A stretch of DNA of 64,000 bases from Virgibacillus_P tibetensis (GCF_036026595.1 NZ_JARZFX010000006.1:62001-126000); one strand, 5' to 3'; positions 26,002 through 35,148 are shown, counted from the first letter of the stretch. The notes: generated by a model from the letters alone, not told the origin. Numbers and translations: made by a program.

Positions 26002-27141
26002 ATGGATTTTCAATTAACAGACGAACAGGAAATGCTGCGTAAAATGGTGCGGGATTTCGCAAAAAAAGATGTAGAACCGACAGCAGCAGAACGGGATGAG
26101 GAAGAACGCTTTGACCGTGAAATTTTTGATAAAATGGCAGAACTCGGTTTGACTGGTATTCCATGGCCAGAAGAATATGGCGGAATTGGATCGGATTATG
26201 TAAGCTATGTTATTGCAGTTGAAGAGCTTTCACGTGTTTGTGCCTCTACAGGAGTTACGCTGTCAGCACATCTTTCATTAGCGAGCTGGCCTATTTACAC
26301 CTATGGTAATGAAGAACAGAAGAAGACATTTCTTTACCGCTTGGCAACTGGGGAAGCATTAGGTGCCTACGCATTGTCTGAACCAGGGGCAGGCAGTGAT
26401 GTCGTGTCAATGAAAACTACAGCCAAAGAAGTTGGAGACTACTACGTATTGAATGGCAGTAAAGTATGGATTACAAATGGCGGCGTAGGAGACATTTATA
26501 TTGTGTTTGCTAAAACGGATGCAGATGCAAAACATAAAGGAATCAGTGCATTTATTGTTGAAAAAGGAACGGAAGGCTTCACATTTGGTAAAAAAGAAAG
26601 GAAGCTCGGCATCCGTTCTTCACCTACAACCGAGTTGATTTTTGAAAACTGCCGTATACCAAAAGCAAACATGCTGGGTGCAGAAGGTGAAGGCTTTAAA
26701 ATTGCCATGTCTACACTGGATGGCGGCCGTAATGGTATTGCAGCTCAGGCATTAGGTATTGCGCAAGGTGCATTGGATACATCTGTAGACTATGCAAAAA
26801 GCCGCGAGCAATTCGGTAAGCCAATCGCAAATAACCAGGGTATCTCTTTTAAACTGGCAGACATGGCAACAGATATTGAAGCAGCCCGTCTATTAACCTA
26901 TCAAGCTGCTTGGCTGGAATCAGAAGGTCTTCCATATGGAAAAGCATCCGCTATGTCAAAACTGTTCGCTGGGGACGCAGCAATGCGAATTACAGTAGAA
27001 GCAGTTCAGGTATTCGGTGGGTATGGGTATACGAAGGATTATCCAGTAGAACGCTACATGCGTGATGCAAAAATAACGCAAATTTACGAAGGAACAAACG
27101 AAATACAGCGGCTTGTTATCGGACGTATGTTGACGAAATAG
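26002..27141 (+). CDS. Acyl-CoA dehydrogenase (second of a tandem pair)
   Basis: A 379-residue paralogue of the preceding gene, 14 bases downstream. It has ALSEPGAGSDVVSMKT, VWITNGGVGDIYI, SREQFGKPIANNQGISFKLADMA and YTKDYPVERYMRDAKITQIYEGTNEIQ with the catalytic glutamate. Differences in the substrate pocket region (SAHLSLASWPIYTYG in place of SVHTSVGTNPILYFG) suggest a different preferred acyl chain, for example branched versus straight; that is inference. The ribosome-binding site is taaggggg. Confidence 0.93.
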   Translation: MDFQLTDEQEMLRKMVRDFAKKDVEPTAAERDEEERFDREIFDKMAELGLTGIPWPEEYGGIGSDYVSYVIAVEELSRVCASTGVTLSAHLSLASWPIYTYGNEEQKKTFLYRLATGEALGAYALSEPGAGSDVVSMKTTAKEVGDYYVLNGSKVWITNGGVGDIYIVFAKTDADAKHKGISAFIVEKGTEGFTFGKKERKLGIRSSPTTELIFENCRIPKANMLGAEGEGFKIAMSTLDGGRNGIAAQALGIAQGALDTSVDYAKSREQFGKPIANNQGISFKLADMATDIEAARLLTYQAAWLESEGLPYGKASAMSKLFAGDAAMRITVEAVQVFGGYGYTKDYPVERYMRDAKITQIYEGTNEIQRLVIGRMLTK

Positions 27142-27149
27142 AAACTAAA

Positions 27150-27228
27150 GACAGATGACCCAGGAAATCAGGAGACAGCATCCCTCAAACGGGAGAGCGC
27201 ACCGCCAAGCCGGGAGACAGCATCACAA
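27150..27228. repeat. 21-bp repeat array, locus C (three units)
   Basis: ggagacagcatc / ggagagcgcacc / ggagacagcatc begin at 27171, 27192 and 27213, again exactly 21 bases apart, with a decayed unit (gacagatgacc) at 27150. It fills the gap between the second acyl-CoA dehydrogenase and meaB. Confidence 0.75.
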
Positions 27229-27244
27229 GAAAGGATGTACCCAC

Positions 27245-28180
27245 ATGCACGAAATGGTTGAACGGATGAAAAAAAAGGACGTACGCGCACTGGCCAGAGC
27301 GATCACGATGGTGGAGAACGACCACCCGGAGAAACTCGATCTGATGAGTGATGTGTTCTCACTTAAAAAGCATGCGCTTTATGTCGGAATAACAGGATCC
27401 CCAGGAGCGGGGAAAAGCTCGCTTGTAAACCGTCTAATCACATACATACGTGATGAAGGTAAAACGGTTGCGGTTATAGCTGTTGATCCGACTAGCCCGT
27501 TCAGCGGAGGTGCACTGTTGGGTGATCGTGTGCGAATGAATCAGCATTTTACCGATGATGGTGTTTACATCCGCAGTATGGCAACACGGGGCAGTCTCGG
27601 TGGTCTGGCAAGAGCTACGAAAGATGCCATCCGAATATGTGACGCATACGGATTTGATGTGATTATTGTCGAAACCGTCGGTGTGGGACAATCCGAACTC
27701 GATATTATGAAAATTGTCGACACCACCGCAGTTGTATTAACACCAAACAGTGGAGATGTGCTACAGATATTTAAAGCGGGAATTATGGAGATTGCCGATT
27801 TATTTATTATTAATAAAGCTGATCTGCATGGGGTAGGTAAGCTTAAAGCATTATTGAAAGAGCTCGTTATGATGTCCGCAACCGATGAATACGAAACATC
27901 TATTGTCAAAACGATTACAACGGAAAACAAAGGAATCGATAAGCTCTGGGAAAAGATTAAGCAACATCACGACTACTTATACAGCACCAAGGAAGGTATG
28001 AAACGCCGAGAGGCACAGCAGGAACTTGAAGTATATGAGCTGATCCGCGAAGAGATATGGCGTGATGTAAGAGATTTCATTGAAACGAATGATACACTGC
28101 AGCCAATTCAAGCTGACAGCGATCCATACGAATTAGCAAGTAACTGGCTTGAAAAGTGGAAAAAAGAAGGGGGATGCTAA
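27245..28180 (+). CDS. meaB: MeaB/ArgK family GTPase (mutase chaperone)
   Basis: A 311-residue SIMIBI-class G protein that guards B12-dependent acyl-CoA mutases during cofactor loading and repair. The P-loop is GSPGAGKSSLVN, followed by VAVDPTSPFSGGALLGDRVRM, the switch segment IIVETVGVGQSELDI and the base-recognition motif INKAD. Start at 27245 is chosen by aaaggatg upstream and homology; the frame is open to 27155 through repeat units. Its stop codon directly precedes the start of the TetR gene. It is remarkable that the operon also encodes IcmF, which has its own MeaB-like domain. Confidence 0.92.
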   Translation: MHEMVERMKKKDVRALARAITMVENDHPEKLDLMSDVFSLKKHALYVGITGSPGAGKSSLVNRLITYIRDEGKTVAVIAVDPTSPFSGGALLGDRVRMNQHFTDDGVYIRSMATRGSLGGLARATKDAIRICDAYGFDVIIVETVGVGQSELDIMKIVDTTAVVLTPNSGDVLQIFKAGIMEIADLFIINKADLHGVGKLKALLKELVMMSATDEYETSIVKTITTENKGIDKLWEKIKQHHDYLYSTKEGMKRREAQQELEVYELIREEIWRDVRDFIETNDTLQPIQADSDPYELASNWLEKWKKEGGC

Positions 28181-28813
28181 ATGGAACAAGACCAGATCCT
28201 TTCTTCCGTAAAAGACCGTGAACTAATTGAAAAAAGACGCAATCAAATGATTAAGGGTGCAATCACCCTTTTCAAGGAAAAGGGCTTTCATCGGACTACA
28301 ACACGAGAGATAGCTAAGGAGTCCGGCTTTAGTATTGGTACCCTTTATGAATATATCCGCACAAAGGAGGACGTCCTGTTTCTTGTATGTGATTCCATCT
28401 ACCATCAAGTTCGCGATCGCTTGGAAGCCAAGATTGATCTGAGAAATCCATCGATCGATAACTTTACAGAAGTTGTTCGGTCTTATTTCTTTTTGATGGA
28501 TGAAATGCAAGAAGAAGTTCTCATTATGTATCAGGAGGTTAAATCCCTGAACAAGGATACACAGGACTACGTTCTCCAAAAGGAAAGAGACATGGTTGGC
28601 ATGCTGGAACGTTTGATTGTTACCTGTTTGCCAGGAGAAATAACAAAACAGGATGCGGAGCTTTTAGCAAATAATATTTTTATCCAAGGACAAATGTGGG
28701 GATTCAGGCGCTGGATGCTTCAAAAGCAATTTACGCTGGAAGAATATGTAAACAGACAAATTCACTTCCTTTTGCGGGGATTAGCAATAGAAACTACATC
28801 AGATAAAAACTGA
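28181..28813 (+). CDS. TetR/AcrR family transcriptional regulator
   Basis: A 210-residue TetR-type repressor. The helix-turn-helix is at about residues 43-63 (TTTREIAKESGFSIGTLYEYI), and the remainder is a helical ligand-binding domain ending in FFRRWMLQKQFTLEEY-like sequence. It starts at the base after the meaB stop, so it is part of the acyl-CoA operon, and probably senses an acyl-CoA made by the pathway. The palindromes at 21820-21837 and 19552-19573 are candidate targets. It differs clearly from B. subtilis FadR. Specificity is inferred from context only. Confidence 0.88.
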   Translation: MEQDQILSSVKDRELIEKRRNQMIKGAITLFKEKGFHRTTTREIAKESGFSIGTLYEYIRTKEDVLFLVCDSIYHQVRDRLEAKIDLRNPSIDNFTEVVRSYFFLMDEMQEEVLIMYQEVKSLNKDTQDYVLQKERDMVGMLERLIVTCLPGEITKQDAELLANNIFIQGQMWGFRRWMLQKQFTLEEYVNRQIHFLLRGLAIETTSDKN

Positions 28814-28862
28814 TAGGAGAAGTGAAAAGTGAAAATGTTTTATAATGTTGGGAGGTTACAGG

Positions 28863-31800
28863 ATGGAACAAGCACAGCTTTATAAACCGACAAACCCGGT
28901 TCGTTTTGTGACAGCATCGAGTTTATTTGATGGTCATGATGCGTCAATTAATATTATGAGAAGAATCCTGCAGGCAAGTGGAGCGGAAGTTATTCACTTA
29001 GGCCATAACCGTGCTGTAGAAGATGTGGTGCATGCTGCAATCCAGGAGGACGTACAGGGAATTGCAATATCCTCTTACCAAGGAGGGCATGTTGAGTATT
29101 TTAAATATATGGTAGATTTATTGAAAGAGCACGGTGCAGACCATATTAAAGTATATGGTGGTGGCGGCGGTGTTATTATACCGCGTGAAATAAAAGAACT
29201 TCATAATTATGGGGTTTCGCATATTTTTTCACCAGAGAACGGACGGGAGTTAGGGCTTCAGGGAATGATAAACCTGATGCTGGAAGAATGTGATTTTATT
29301 CCGCCGGTAGATGTAGTGAAAGATCAGGATCAACTCGTTAAAGGTGACAGGCAGGCTATAGCACGCTTCATAACATATATGGAAAATAATGAAGTCGACG
29401 AAACTGAAAAGCAAAACGTTCTAACTTCTTTACGTGAAAAGGGAAATGAAAATACGCCGGTACTTGGTATAACCGGAACTGGCGGAGCCGGGAAGAGTTC
29501 ACTGACAGATGAGTTGATTCGTCGATTCATAAATGAAATTCCTGACAAGAAAATAGCGATAATTTCCATTGATCCAACGAAAAAGAAAACAGGTGGAGCA
29601 CTACTTGGAGACCGAATTCGTATGAATGCCATTTTCACGGAACGTGTCTATATGCGTTCCCTGGCGACAAGGGACTCCAGAAGCGAGCTGTCAAAATCCA
29701 TCCAGGATGTGATCGATGTTGTTCGGGCATCTGGATTCGATTTTATTATTATTGAAACAAGCGGAATCGGTCAGGGAGATGCAGCGGTTACTGATATAAC
29801 AGACTTATCCATGTATGTTATGACAGCAGAGTTCGGTGCTCCATCCCAGCTGGAAAAAATTGATATGATCGACTATGCGGATTTTATAGTTATAAATAAA
29901 TTCGAACAAAAGGGCTCAGAGGATGCGTTAAACCAGGTCCGTAAACAATATGAGCGCAGTCATATGCTTTTCCATCAGGATAAATCAAAATTTCCTGTAT
30001 TCGGGACAATTGCAAGTCAATTTAATGATGCAGGAACGAACGCACTATTCGCCTCACTAATTGATACGCTGAATGAAAGATACAAGTGGGATGAGAAAAT
30101 TGATTTTGAACGCAATATTATTGCTGAGAAGCAAAACATGATTATTACGAATGATCGTCGCCATTATTTACTTGAAATTGCGACACATATCCGGAACTAT
30201 CATCAGCACACGGAAAAACAGAGCGAGATTGCCCGTAGACTTTATCAGCTGGAGGGCACGAAAGAAATAATTCAAGATAAAGAATCGACTGCGGTTATTA
30301 ATCAAACGATTGAACAATACGAAGAGCAGCTTGATCCAAAGGCAGGAAAACTACTTGCAGCGTGGGATGAGACAAAGGAAAGTTATAATCAGGGAACCTT
30401 AACCTTCTCTGTACGGGATAAAGAGATTAAGATGGATATCGTCACAGAATCACTTGCAGGATTAAAAATCCCTAAAGTAGCATTTCCTAAATTTAAGGAT
30501 TGGGGAGAGCGTCTCACCTGGATTCTAAAGGAAAACGTACCTGGTGCATTTCCATTTACAGCCGGCGTATTTCCATTCAAACGAAAAGGGGAGGACCCAA
30601 CCAGGCAATTTGCGGGAGAAGGTACACCAGAACGCACGAATCGTCGTTTTCACTATTTATCAAAAAATGATGAAGCCAAACGATTATCAACCGCTTTCGA
30701 TTCCGTGACACTGTACGGGGAAGACCCTGCACATCGTCCGGATATATACGGAAAGGTTGGAGAGAGTGGAGTAAACATCTGTACCGTAGAAGATATGAAG
30801 AAGTTGTATGCTGGTTTCGATTTAACCAACCCATTAACTTCCGTGTCGATGACGATAAATGGGCCTGCACCAATAATATTGGCTATGTTTTTCAATACGG
30901 CCATTGACCAGCAAATTACTAAGTTTAAAGAAGAAAACCAACGTGAGCCAAACGAGGAGGAGTATGACGAGATTAAAACAGCCACACTAGCTGTTGTTCG
31001 TGGTACTGTTCAAGCAGATATTTTAAAAGAAGACCAAGGACAAAATACTTGTATCTTCTCGACAGAATTCGCCTTGCGCATGATGGGTGATATTCAACAA
31101 TATTTTATTGATAAAAATGTACGTAATTACTATTCGGTGTCGATTTCTGGTTATCATATCGCTGAAGCTGGCGCAAATCCGATAACACAGCTTGCGTTTA
31201 CATTAGCCAATGGGTTTACGTATGTAGAGTATTATTTGAGCAGAGGAATGGATATTAATAAATTTGCACCAAATCTATCGTTCTTTTTCTCCAATGGATT
31301 AGATCCTGAATATGCGGTTATCGGTCGTGTAGCTAGACGTATATGGGCAATTACCATGCGGGATAAGTATGGTGCCAATGAACGCAGTCAGAAACTGAAG
31401 TATCACATTCAAACATCCGGACGCTCTCTGCATGCACAGGAAATTGACTTTAACGATATCCGTACAACACTGCAGGCGTTGCTGGCCATTCAGGATAATA
31501 CGAACTCCCTGCACACGAATGCGTATGATGAGGCAATTACGACGCCGACAGAGGACTCCGTTCGTCGGGCCATGGCAATCCAGATGATTATTAACAAGGA
31601 ATTCGGATTAACTAAAAATGAAAACTCCATGCAAGGTTCATTTATAATCGAGGAATTAACCGATTTAGTGGAGGAAGCAGTACTTAAGGAATTTGAAAAA
31701 ATGAATGATCGTGGTGGCGTACTTGGAGCAATGGAGCGCCAGTATCAACGAGGTAAAATACAAGAGGAATCACTCTACTATGAAGGAAAGAAACATTCCG

Positions 31801-32105
31801 GAGAATTACCGCTGGTTGGGGTGAATACGTACTTAAACCCGAATCCACCATCTGAGGATGATATTGACTCTATGGAATTGGCACGTGCAACAACAGAAGA
31901 AAAAGAACATCAAATTAATGAAATGAATCAATTTCAGAATGCTAATGAAGACTATGCCGATGCTGCACTCACCCGATTAAAAGAAGTAGCATCCTCCGGC
32001 GGAAATATTTTTGAAGAACTGATCGAAACGGTAAAAGTAGCAAGCTTAGGTCAAATAACAAACGCCCTTTACGAAGTAGGCGGCCAATACAGAAGAAATA
32101 TGTAG
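28863..32105 (+). CDS. icmF: Fused isobutyryl-CoA mutase IcmF
   Basis: A 1080-residue single-chain adenosylcobalamin-dependent mutase. Domains in order: B12-binding (residues about 10-140, lower-ligand histidine in DGHDASINIM), MeaB-like GTPase (about 180-420, P-loop GTGGAGKSSLTDE and GGALLGDRIRM), linker, and TIM-barrel mutase with the C-terminal substrate domain. The active-site position that is Tyr in methylmalonyl-CoA mutase (RQYAG) is Phe here (TRQFAGEG), as in characterised IcmF enzymes that interconvert isobutyryl-CoA and n-butyryl-CoA. ATG 28863 follows gggaggt. It closes the operon; a large repeat block and then a terminator follow. Confidence 0.94.
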   Translation: MEQAQLYKPTNPVRFVTASSLFDGHDASINIMRRILQASGAEVIHLGHNRAVEDVVHAAIQEDVQGIAISSYQGGHVEYFKYMVDLLKEHGADHIKVYGGGGGVIIPREIKELHNYGVSHIFSPENGRELGLQGMINLMLEECDFIPPVDVVKDQDQLVKGDRQAIARFITYMENNEVDETEKQNVLTSLREKGNENTPVLGITGTGGAGKSSLTDELIRRFINEIPDKKIAIISIDPTKKKTGGALLGDRIRMNAIFTERVYMRSLATRDSRSELSKSIQDVIDVVRASGFDFIIIETSGIGQGDAAVTDITDLSMYVMTAEFGAPSQLEKIDMIDYADFIVINKFEQKGSEDALNQVRKQYERSHMLFHQDKSKFPVFGTIASQFNDAGTNALFASLIDTLNERYKWDEKIDFERNIIAEKQNMIITNDRRHYLLEIATHIRNYHQHTEKQSEIARRLYQLEGTKEIIQDKESTAVINQTIEQYEEQLDPKAGKLLAAWDETKESYNQGTLTFSVRDKEIKMDIVTESLAGLKIPKVAFPKFKDWGERLTWILKENVPGAFPFTAGVFPFKRKGEDPTRQFAGEGTPERTNRRFHYLSKNDEAKRLSTAFDSVTLYGEDPAHRPDIYGKVGESGVNICTVEDMKKLYAGFDLTNPLTSVSMTINGPAPIILAMFFNTAIDQQITKFKEENQREPNEEEYDEIKTATLAVVRGTVQADILKEDQGQNTCIFSTEFALRMMGDIQQYFIDKNVRNYYSVSISGYHIAEAGANPITQLAFTLANGFTYVEYYLSRGMDINKFAPNLSFFFSNGLDPEYAVIGRVARRIWAITMRDKYGANERSQKLKYHIQTSGRSLHAQEIDFNDIRTTLQALLAIQDNTNSLHTNAYDEAITTPTEDSVRRAMAIQMIINKEFGLTKNENSMQGSFIIEELTDLVEEAVLKEFEKMNDRGGVLGAMERQYQRGKIQEESLYYEGKKHSGELPLVGVNTYLNPNPPSEDDIDSMELARATTEEKEHQINEMNQFQNANEDYADAALTRLKEVASSGGNIFEELIETVKVASLGQITNALYEVGGQYRRNM

Positions 32106-32109
32106 TGAC

Positions 32110-32227
32110 GAAAGGCTGAAGTGCCTGCTCAGCCCCGACAAGCTTAAGCAAGCCCTGTTGTAGCGATTTGTGCTACAAAAAGGGATTGACTTAAGACCTC
32201 GAGGGGCTAGGCACTGAAGCTAGCCAG
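32110..32227. repeat. 118-bp hairpin-forming repeat, copy 1
   Basis: Long imperfect palindrome: gtgcctgctcagcccc at the left pairs with ggggctaggcac at the right, and inside it cttaagc...gccctgttgtagc pairs with gctacaaaaagggattgacttaag. A second copy at 32356-32474 differs at only a few positions. Confidence 0.85.
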
Positions 32228-32230
32228 TAA

Positions 32231-32353
32231 GAAAAGCATAGGCGACTGTTCAGCGGCGTATGGAGTGGACTTCTCCGCATGAGATAAAGATGTTGACTTA
32301 TCGTAAGGAGGAGAAGGAAGTCCACTAGCCGCTAGGAGCCGGAGCTAGCCAGA
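32231..32353. repeat. Intergenic repeat between the two 118-bp copies
   Basis: Begins agaaaagcataggcgactg and ends ccggagctagccag. The inner block tgttgacttatcgtaagg ... gaaggaagtccactag recurs at 5763-5834 and 39902-39960. Confidence 0.7.
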
Positions 32354-32355
32354 GA

Positions 32356-32506
32356 GAAAGGCTGAAGTGCCTGCTCAGCCCCGACAAGCTTAAGCCAAGC
32401 CCTGTTGTAGTGATTTGTGCTACAAAAAGGGCTTGACTTAAGACCTCGAGGGGCTAGGCACTGAAGCTAGCCAGGAAGAAAAGCGTAGGCGACTGATCAG
32501 CGGCGA
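32356..32506. repeat. 118-bp hairpin-forming repeat, copy 2, with a partial extra unit
   Basis: Copy 2 runs 32356-32474, 246 bases after copy 1. A truncated copy of the middle element (gaaaagcgtaggcgactg) follows at 32478-32506. Confidence 0.85.
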
Positions 32507-32530
32507 ACTTAAAGGGTTGGATAATAAAAA

Positions 32531-32566
32531 AGTTGAGAAATTAAAAGGCTTTTCTCAACTTTTTTA
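32531..32566 (+). terminator. Terminator downstream of the icmF operon
   Basis: Perfect ten-base arms, agttgagaaa (32531-32540) and tttctcaact (32551-32560), an A-run before and T6 after. Confidence 0.92.
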
Positions 32567-32729
32567 TATTATCTCTAGCATAATCGATATCTATTTGTTT
32601 ATAATGTATGGTATGGTTTAACCTGCAGGAAAAAGGTATAATATAGACAGTAACTTAAGAGGCTGGCTTGACTAACAAACAGAAACTATACACTCAAGCC
32701 TTATTATATAAGTAAAGGGAGTGCGTTAC

Positions 32730-33230
32730 GTGAGCTTGAAGAATTACAGCCACGAAGATACAAAAAAAATGTCAATGATTGAATTGGCTCATTTAATCTT
32801 ACTGGATGAAAAAAAAGCTATTAATTTCAAAGATATCTTTGAAACAATTGCTAAGCTGAAAGAATTTACAGCTAAAGACAAGAGGGAAAATATCTCTCAA
32901 TGTTACACGGATTTGAACATGGATGGCCGTTTCATAACTATTGGTTCTAATATGTGGGGGTTAAAACGCTGGTACCCTGTTGAAACGATGGATGACGAAG
33001 TAAAAGCGCCACCAAAAAAGAAGAAGCCTGTAAAGAAAGCGAAGAAAAAGAAAAAAGAAGAGCTTGATATCGTGGATGAGGATATTGAAGAGCTTTTCGA
33101 TGAAAGTGATGAAGACGAGTTCGAAGACGATCTGGATGAAGACCTGGATGAGGACTTGGACGAAGACTTAGAAGAAGATGAAGACGAAGATGAAGAGGAA
33201 GAAGAAAGCAAAGGAAAAAAGAAGAAATAA
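32730..33230 (+). CDS. rpoE: DNA-directed RNA polymerase delta subunit
   Basis: A 166-residue delta subunit, which in Gram-positive bacteria helps RNA polymerase recycling and promoter selectivity. The N-terminal domain (SMIELAHLILLDEKKAINFKDIFETIAKL, WGLKRWYPVE) is followed by a lysine-rich tract and then an extremely acidic tail of about 55 residues made almost wholly of Asp and Glu. The GTG at 32730 is chosen because aaaggga lies nine bases upstream and the family begins SLKNYS. A TATAAT at 32637-32642 may be its -10 box. The pyrG promoter starts right after the stop codon. Confidence 0.93.
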   Translation: MSLKNYSHEDTKKMSMIELAHLILLDEKKAINFKDIFETIAKLKEFTAKDKRENISQCYTDLNMDGRFITIGSNMWGLKRWYPVETMDDEVKAPPKKKKPVKKAKKKKKEELDIVDEDIEELFDESDEDEFEDDLDEDLDEDLDEDLEEDEDEDEEEEESKGKKKK

Positions 33231-33237
33231 AGCTGGC

Positions 33238-33266
33238 TTGACTTTTTTAAGTTGAATGAGTACAAT
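33238..33266 (+). promoter_or_regulatory. pyrG promoter with GGGC start
   Basis: TTGACT (33238-33243), 17 bases, TACAAT (33261-33266), then the initial transcribed GGGCTC at 33274-33279. The run of three Gs followed by C is the signature of the B. subtilis pyrG start site used for CTP-dependent reiterative G addition. Confidence 0.82.
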
Positions 33267-33273
33267 TCTTATT

Positions 33274-33335
33274 GGGCTCTTTAAATTTAGACTATCAAAG
33301 CGTTTCCCCTATACCATGGGGAAGCGCTTTTATTA
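33274..33335 (+). promoter_or_regulatory. pyrG leader: pyrG leader attenuator (CTP-sensing reiterative transcription)
   Basis: The leader begins GGGCUC and reaches a strong terminator: arms 33297-33309 and 33318-33330 (13 bp, one G-U) followed by T-rich sequence. The left arm contains GTTTCCCC, a pyrimidine tract that extra 5' G residues could pair with. In B. subtilis low CTP makes polymerase add G residues, which block the terminator through this pairing; the same parts are present here. Confidence 0.82.
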
Positions 33336-33534
33336 TTTTTTCAGCAAATTGGTACACAATAAACGAAACATAGGCTGTAAGGCTGGATACAGGGGAATCC
33401 GGTAAGATCCGGATAGTCTTAAGAGAAAATATCGTGCTCGTGTAAGGTGTTTCTTAGAGAAGAATCCCTTGTCCTGTGCGTTAGTCGAAGCTATCGAAAG
33501 AAAGATAGAATTATTGAAGAAAGAAGGATGTATA

Positions 33535-35148
33535 ATGACCAATTATATTTTTGTTACAGGTGGGGTAGTATCATCATTAGGTAAAGGAATAACGGCTGCT
33601 TCGTTAGGGCGTTTATTAAAAAATCGTGGTTTAAAAGTAACGATTCAAAAGTTCGACCCTTACATTAATGTTGATCCCGGGACGATGAGTCCCTATCAGC
33701 ACGGGGAAGTTTTTGTAACAGAGGATGGCGCAGAAACTGATCTGGATTTAGGGCATTATGAACGATTCATTGATATTAATTTAAATAAATACAGTAATAT
33801 TACAACAGGTAAAGTGTACTCAAGTGTTATTAGAAAAGAACGACGGGGAGATTATTTAGGTGGGACGGTTCAGGTTATTCCCCACATTACAAATGAAATA
33901 AAAGAACAGGTATTCCGTGCAGGAGAAGCAACCAACGCAGATGTGGTTATTACTGAGATTGGTGGTACTGTCGGTGACATCGAATCATTGCCGTTCCTGG
34001 AAGCAATCCGTCAAATTAAGAACGATGTTGGAAGAGACCGTGTTATGTATCTACACTGCACACTTGTTCCATATATAAAAGCTGCTGGTGAAATGAAAAC
34101 AAAGCCTACCCAGCATAGTGTAAAGGAATTACGTTCACTGGGCATTCAGCCTGATGTTATTGTTTTACGTACAGAGCATCCAATCAGTAAAGAAATGAAA
34201 GAGAAGATTGGATTGTTTTGTGATATTAATGAAAAAGCAGTTATAGAAATGCGAGATGCAGATACCCTTTACCAGGTGCCGATTTCATTACAAGAACAAA
34301 ACCTGGATCAATTAACATGTGATCATTTTGGGCTGGATTGTAATGTGGCAGATATGGATGAGTGGAAATCACTTGTAAACAAAGTGCGCAATCTTTCTAA
34401 AAAAATCGATATTGGACTCGTCGGGAAGTATGTGGAGTTGCCTGATGCCTATATATCCGTAGTAGAATCCTTGAAGCATGCAGGATTTACGTATGATACA
34501 GACATTACAGTTCACTGGATTAACTCCGAAAAATTAGATAAAGATACGATTCAAGAAGAACTTTCCCATGTTGACGGTGTTATCGTACCTGGTGGATTTG
34601 GTGATCGAGGAATTGAAGGGAAGATTGAGGCGATTCGCTACGCCCGGGAAAATAACATCCCTTTCTTTGGAATTTGTTTAGGTATGCAGCTGGCAACCGT
34701 TGAGTATGCACGTAATGTTCTAGGTCTGGAAGGTGCGCATTCAGCAGAGATAGATCCTGATACACCGCATCCTATCATTGATCTTTTACCAGAACAAAAA
34801 CATATCTCAGATTTGGGCGGTACACTGCGATTAGGCTTATATCCTTGTAAACTGCAGGATAATACGAAAGCAAAGGCAGCCTATAACGGTGCTGATTTAA
34901 TTCAAGAAAGACACCGTCACAGGTATGAGTTTAACAATGAATATCGTGAACAAATGGCAGCTAGTGGTTTTATTTTCTCAGGAACAAGTCCTGATGGACG
35001 ATTAGTGGAAACGATCGAACTTGAAGATCATCCATGGTTTGTTGCCTGCCAATTTCACCCAGAATTTACGTCGCGCCCTACAAATGCCCAATCCCTTTTC
35101 CTTGGTTTTATCGGGGCATCAGTCGAGAATCAATCTACAAGTAAATAA
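33535..35148 (+). CDS. pyrG: CTP synthase
   Basis: A 537-residue enzyme making CTP from UTP with glutamine. Amidoligase domain (IFVTGGVVSSLGKGITAASLGRLL) followed by a class I glutamine amidotransferase domain with the nucleophile in FFGICLGMQLATVEYAR and the His-Glu pair in CQFHPEFTSRP. The ATG at 33535 follows aagaaggatg. The upstream leader has a GGGC transcription start and a terminator, so expression should rise when CTP falls. An intrinsic terminator follows at 35171-35207. Confidence 0.97.
   Translation: MTNYIFVTGGVVSSLGKGITAASLGRLLKNRGLKVTIQKFDPYINVDPGTMSPYQHGEVFVTEDGAETDLDLGHYERFIDINLNKYSNITTGKVYSSVIRKERRGDYLGGTVQVIPHITNEIKEQVFRAGEATNADVVITEIGGTVGDIESLPFLEAIRQIKNDVGRDRVMYLHCTLVPYIKAAGEMKTKPTQHSVKELRSLGIQPDVIVLRTEHPISKEMKEKIGLFCDINEKAVIEMRDADTLYQVPISLQEQNLDQLTCDHFGLDCNVADMDEWKSLVNKVRNLSKKIDIGLVGKYVELPDAYISVVESLKHAGFTYDTDITVHWINSEKLDKDTIQEELSHVDGVIVPGGFGDRGIEGKIEAIRYARENNIPFFGICLGMQLATVEYARNVLGLEGAHSAEIDPDTPHPIIDLLPEQKHISDLGGTLRLGLYPCKLQDNTKAKAAYNGADLIQERHRHRYEFNNEYREQMAASGFIFSGTSPDGRLVETIELEDHPWFVACQFHPEFTSRPTNAQSLFLGFIGASVENQSTSK

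Noticed and set aside
32903..33265. Serine-rich minus-strand frame
   Set aside because: Antisense of the Asp/Glu-rich tail of rpoE.
33469..33534. Extended N-terminus of CTP synthase
   Set aside because: The conserved family start is at 33535 with its own ribosome-binding site.
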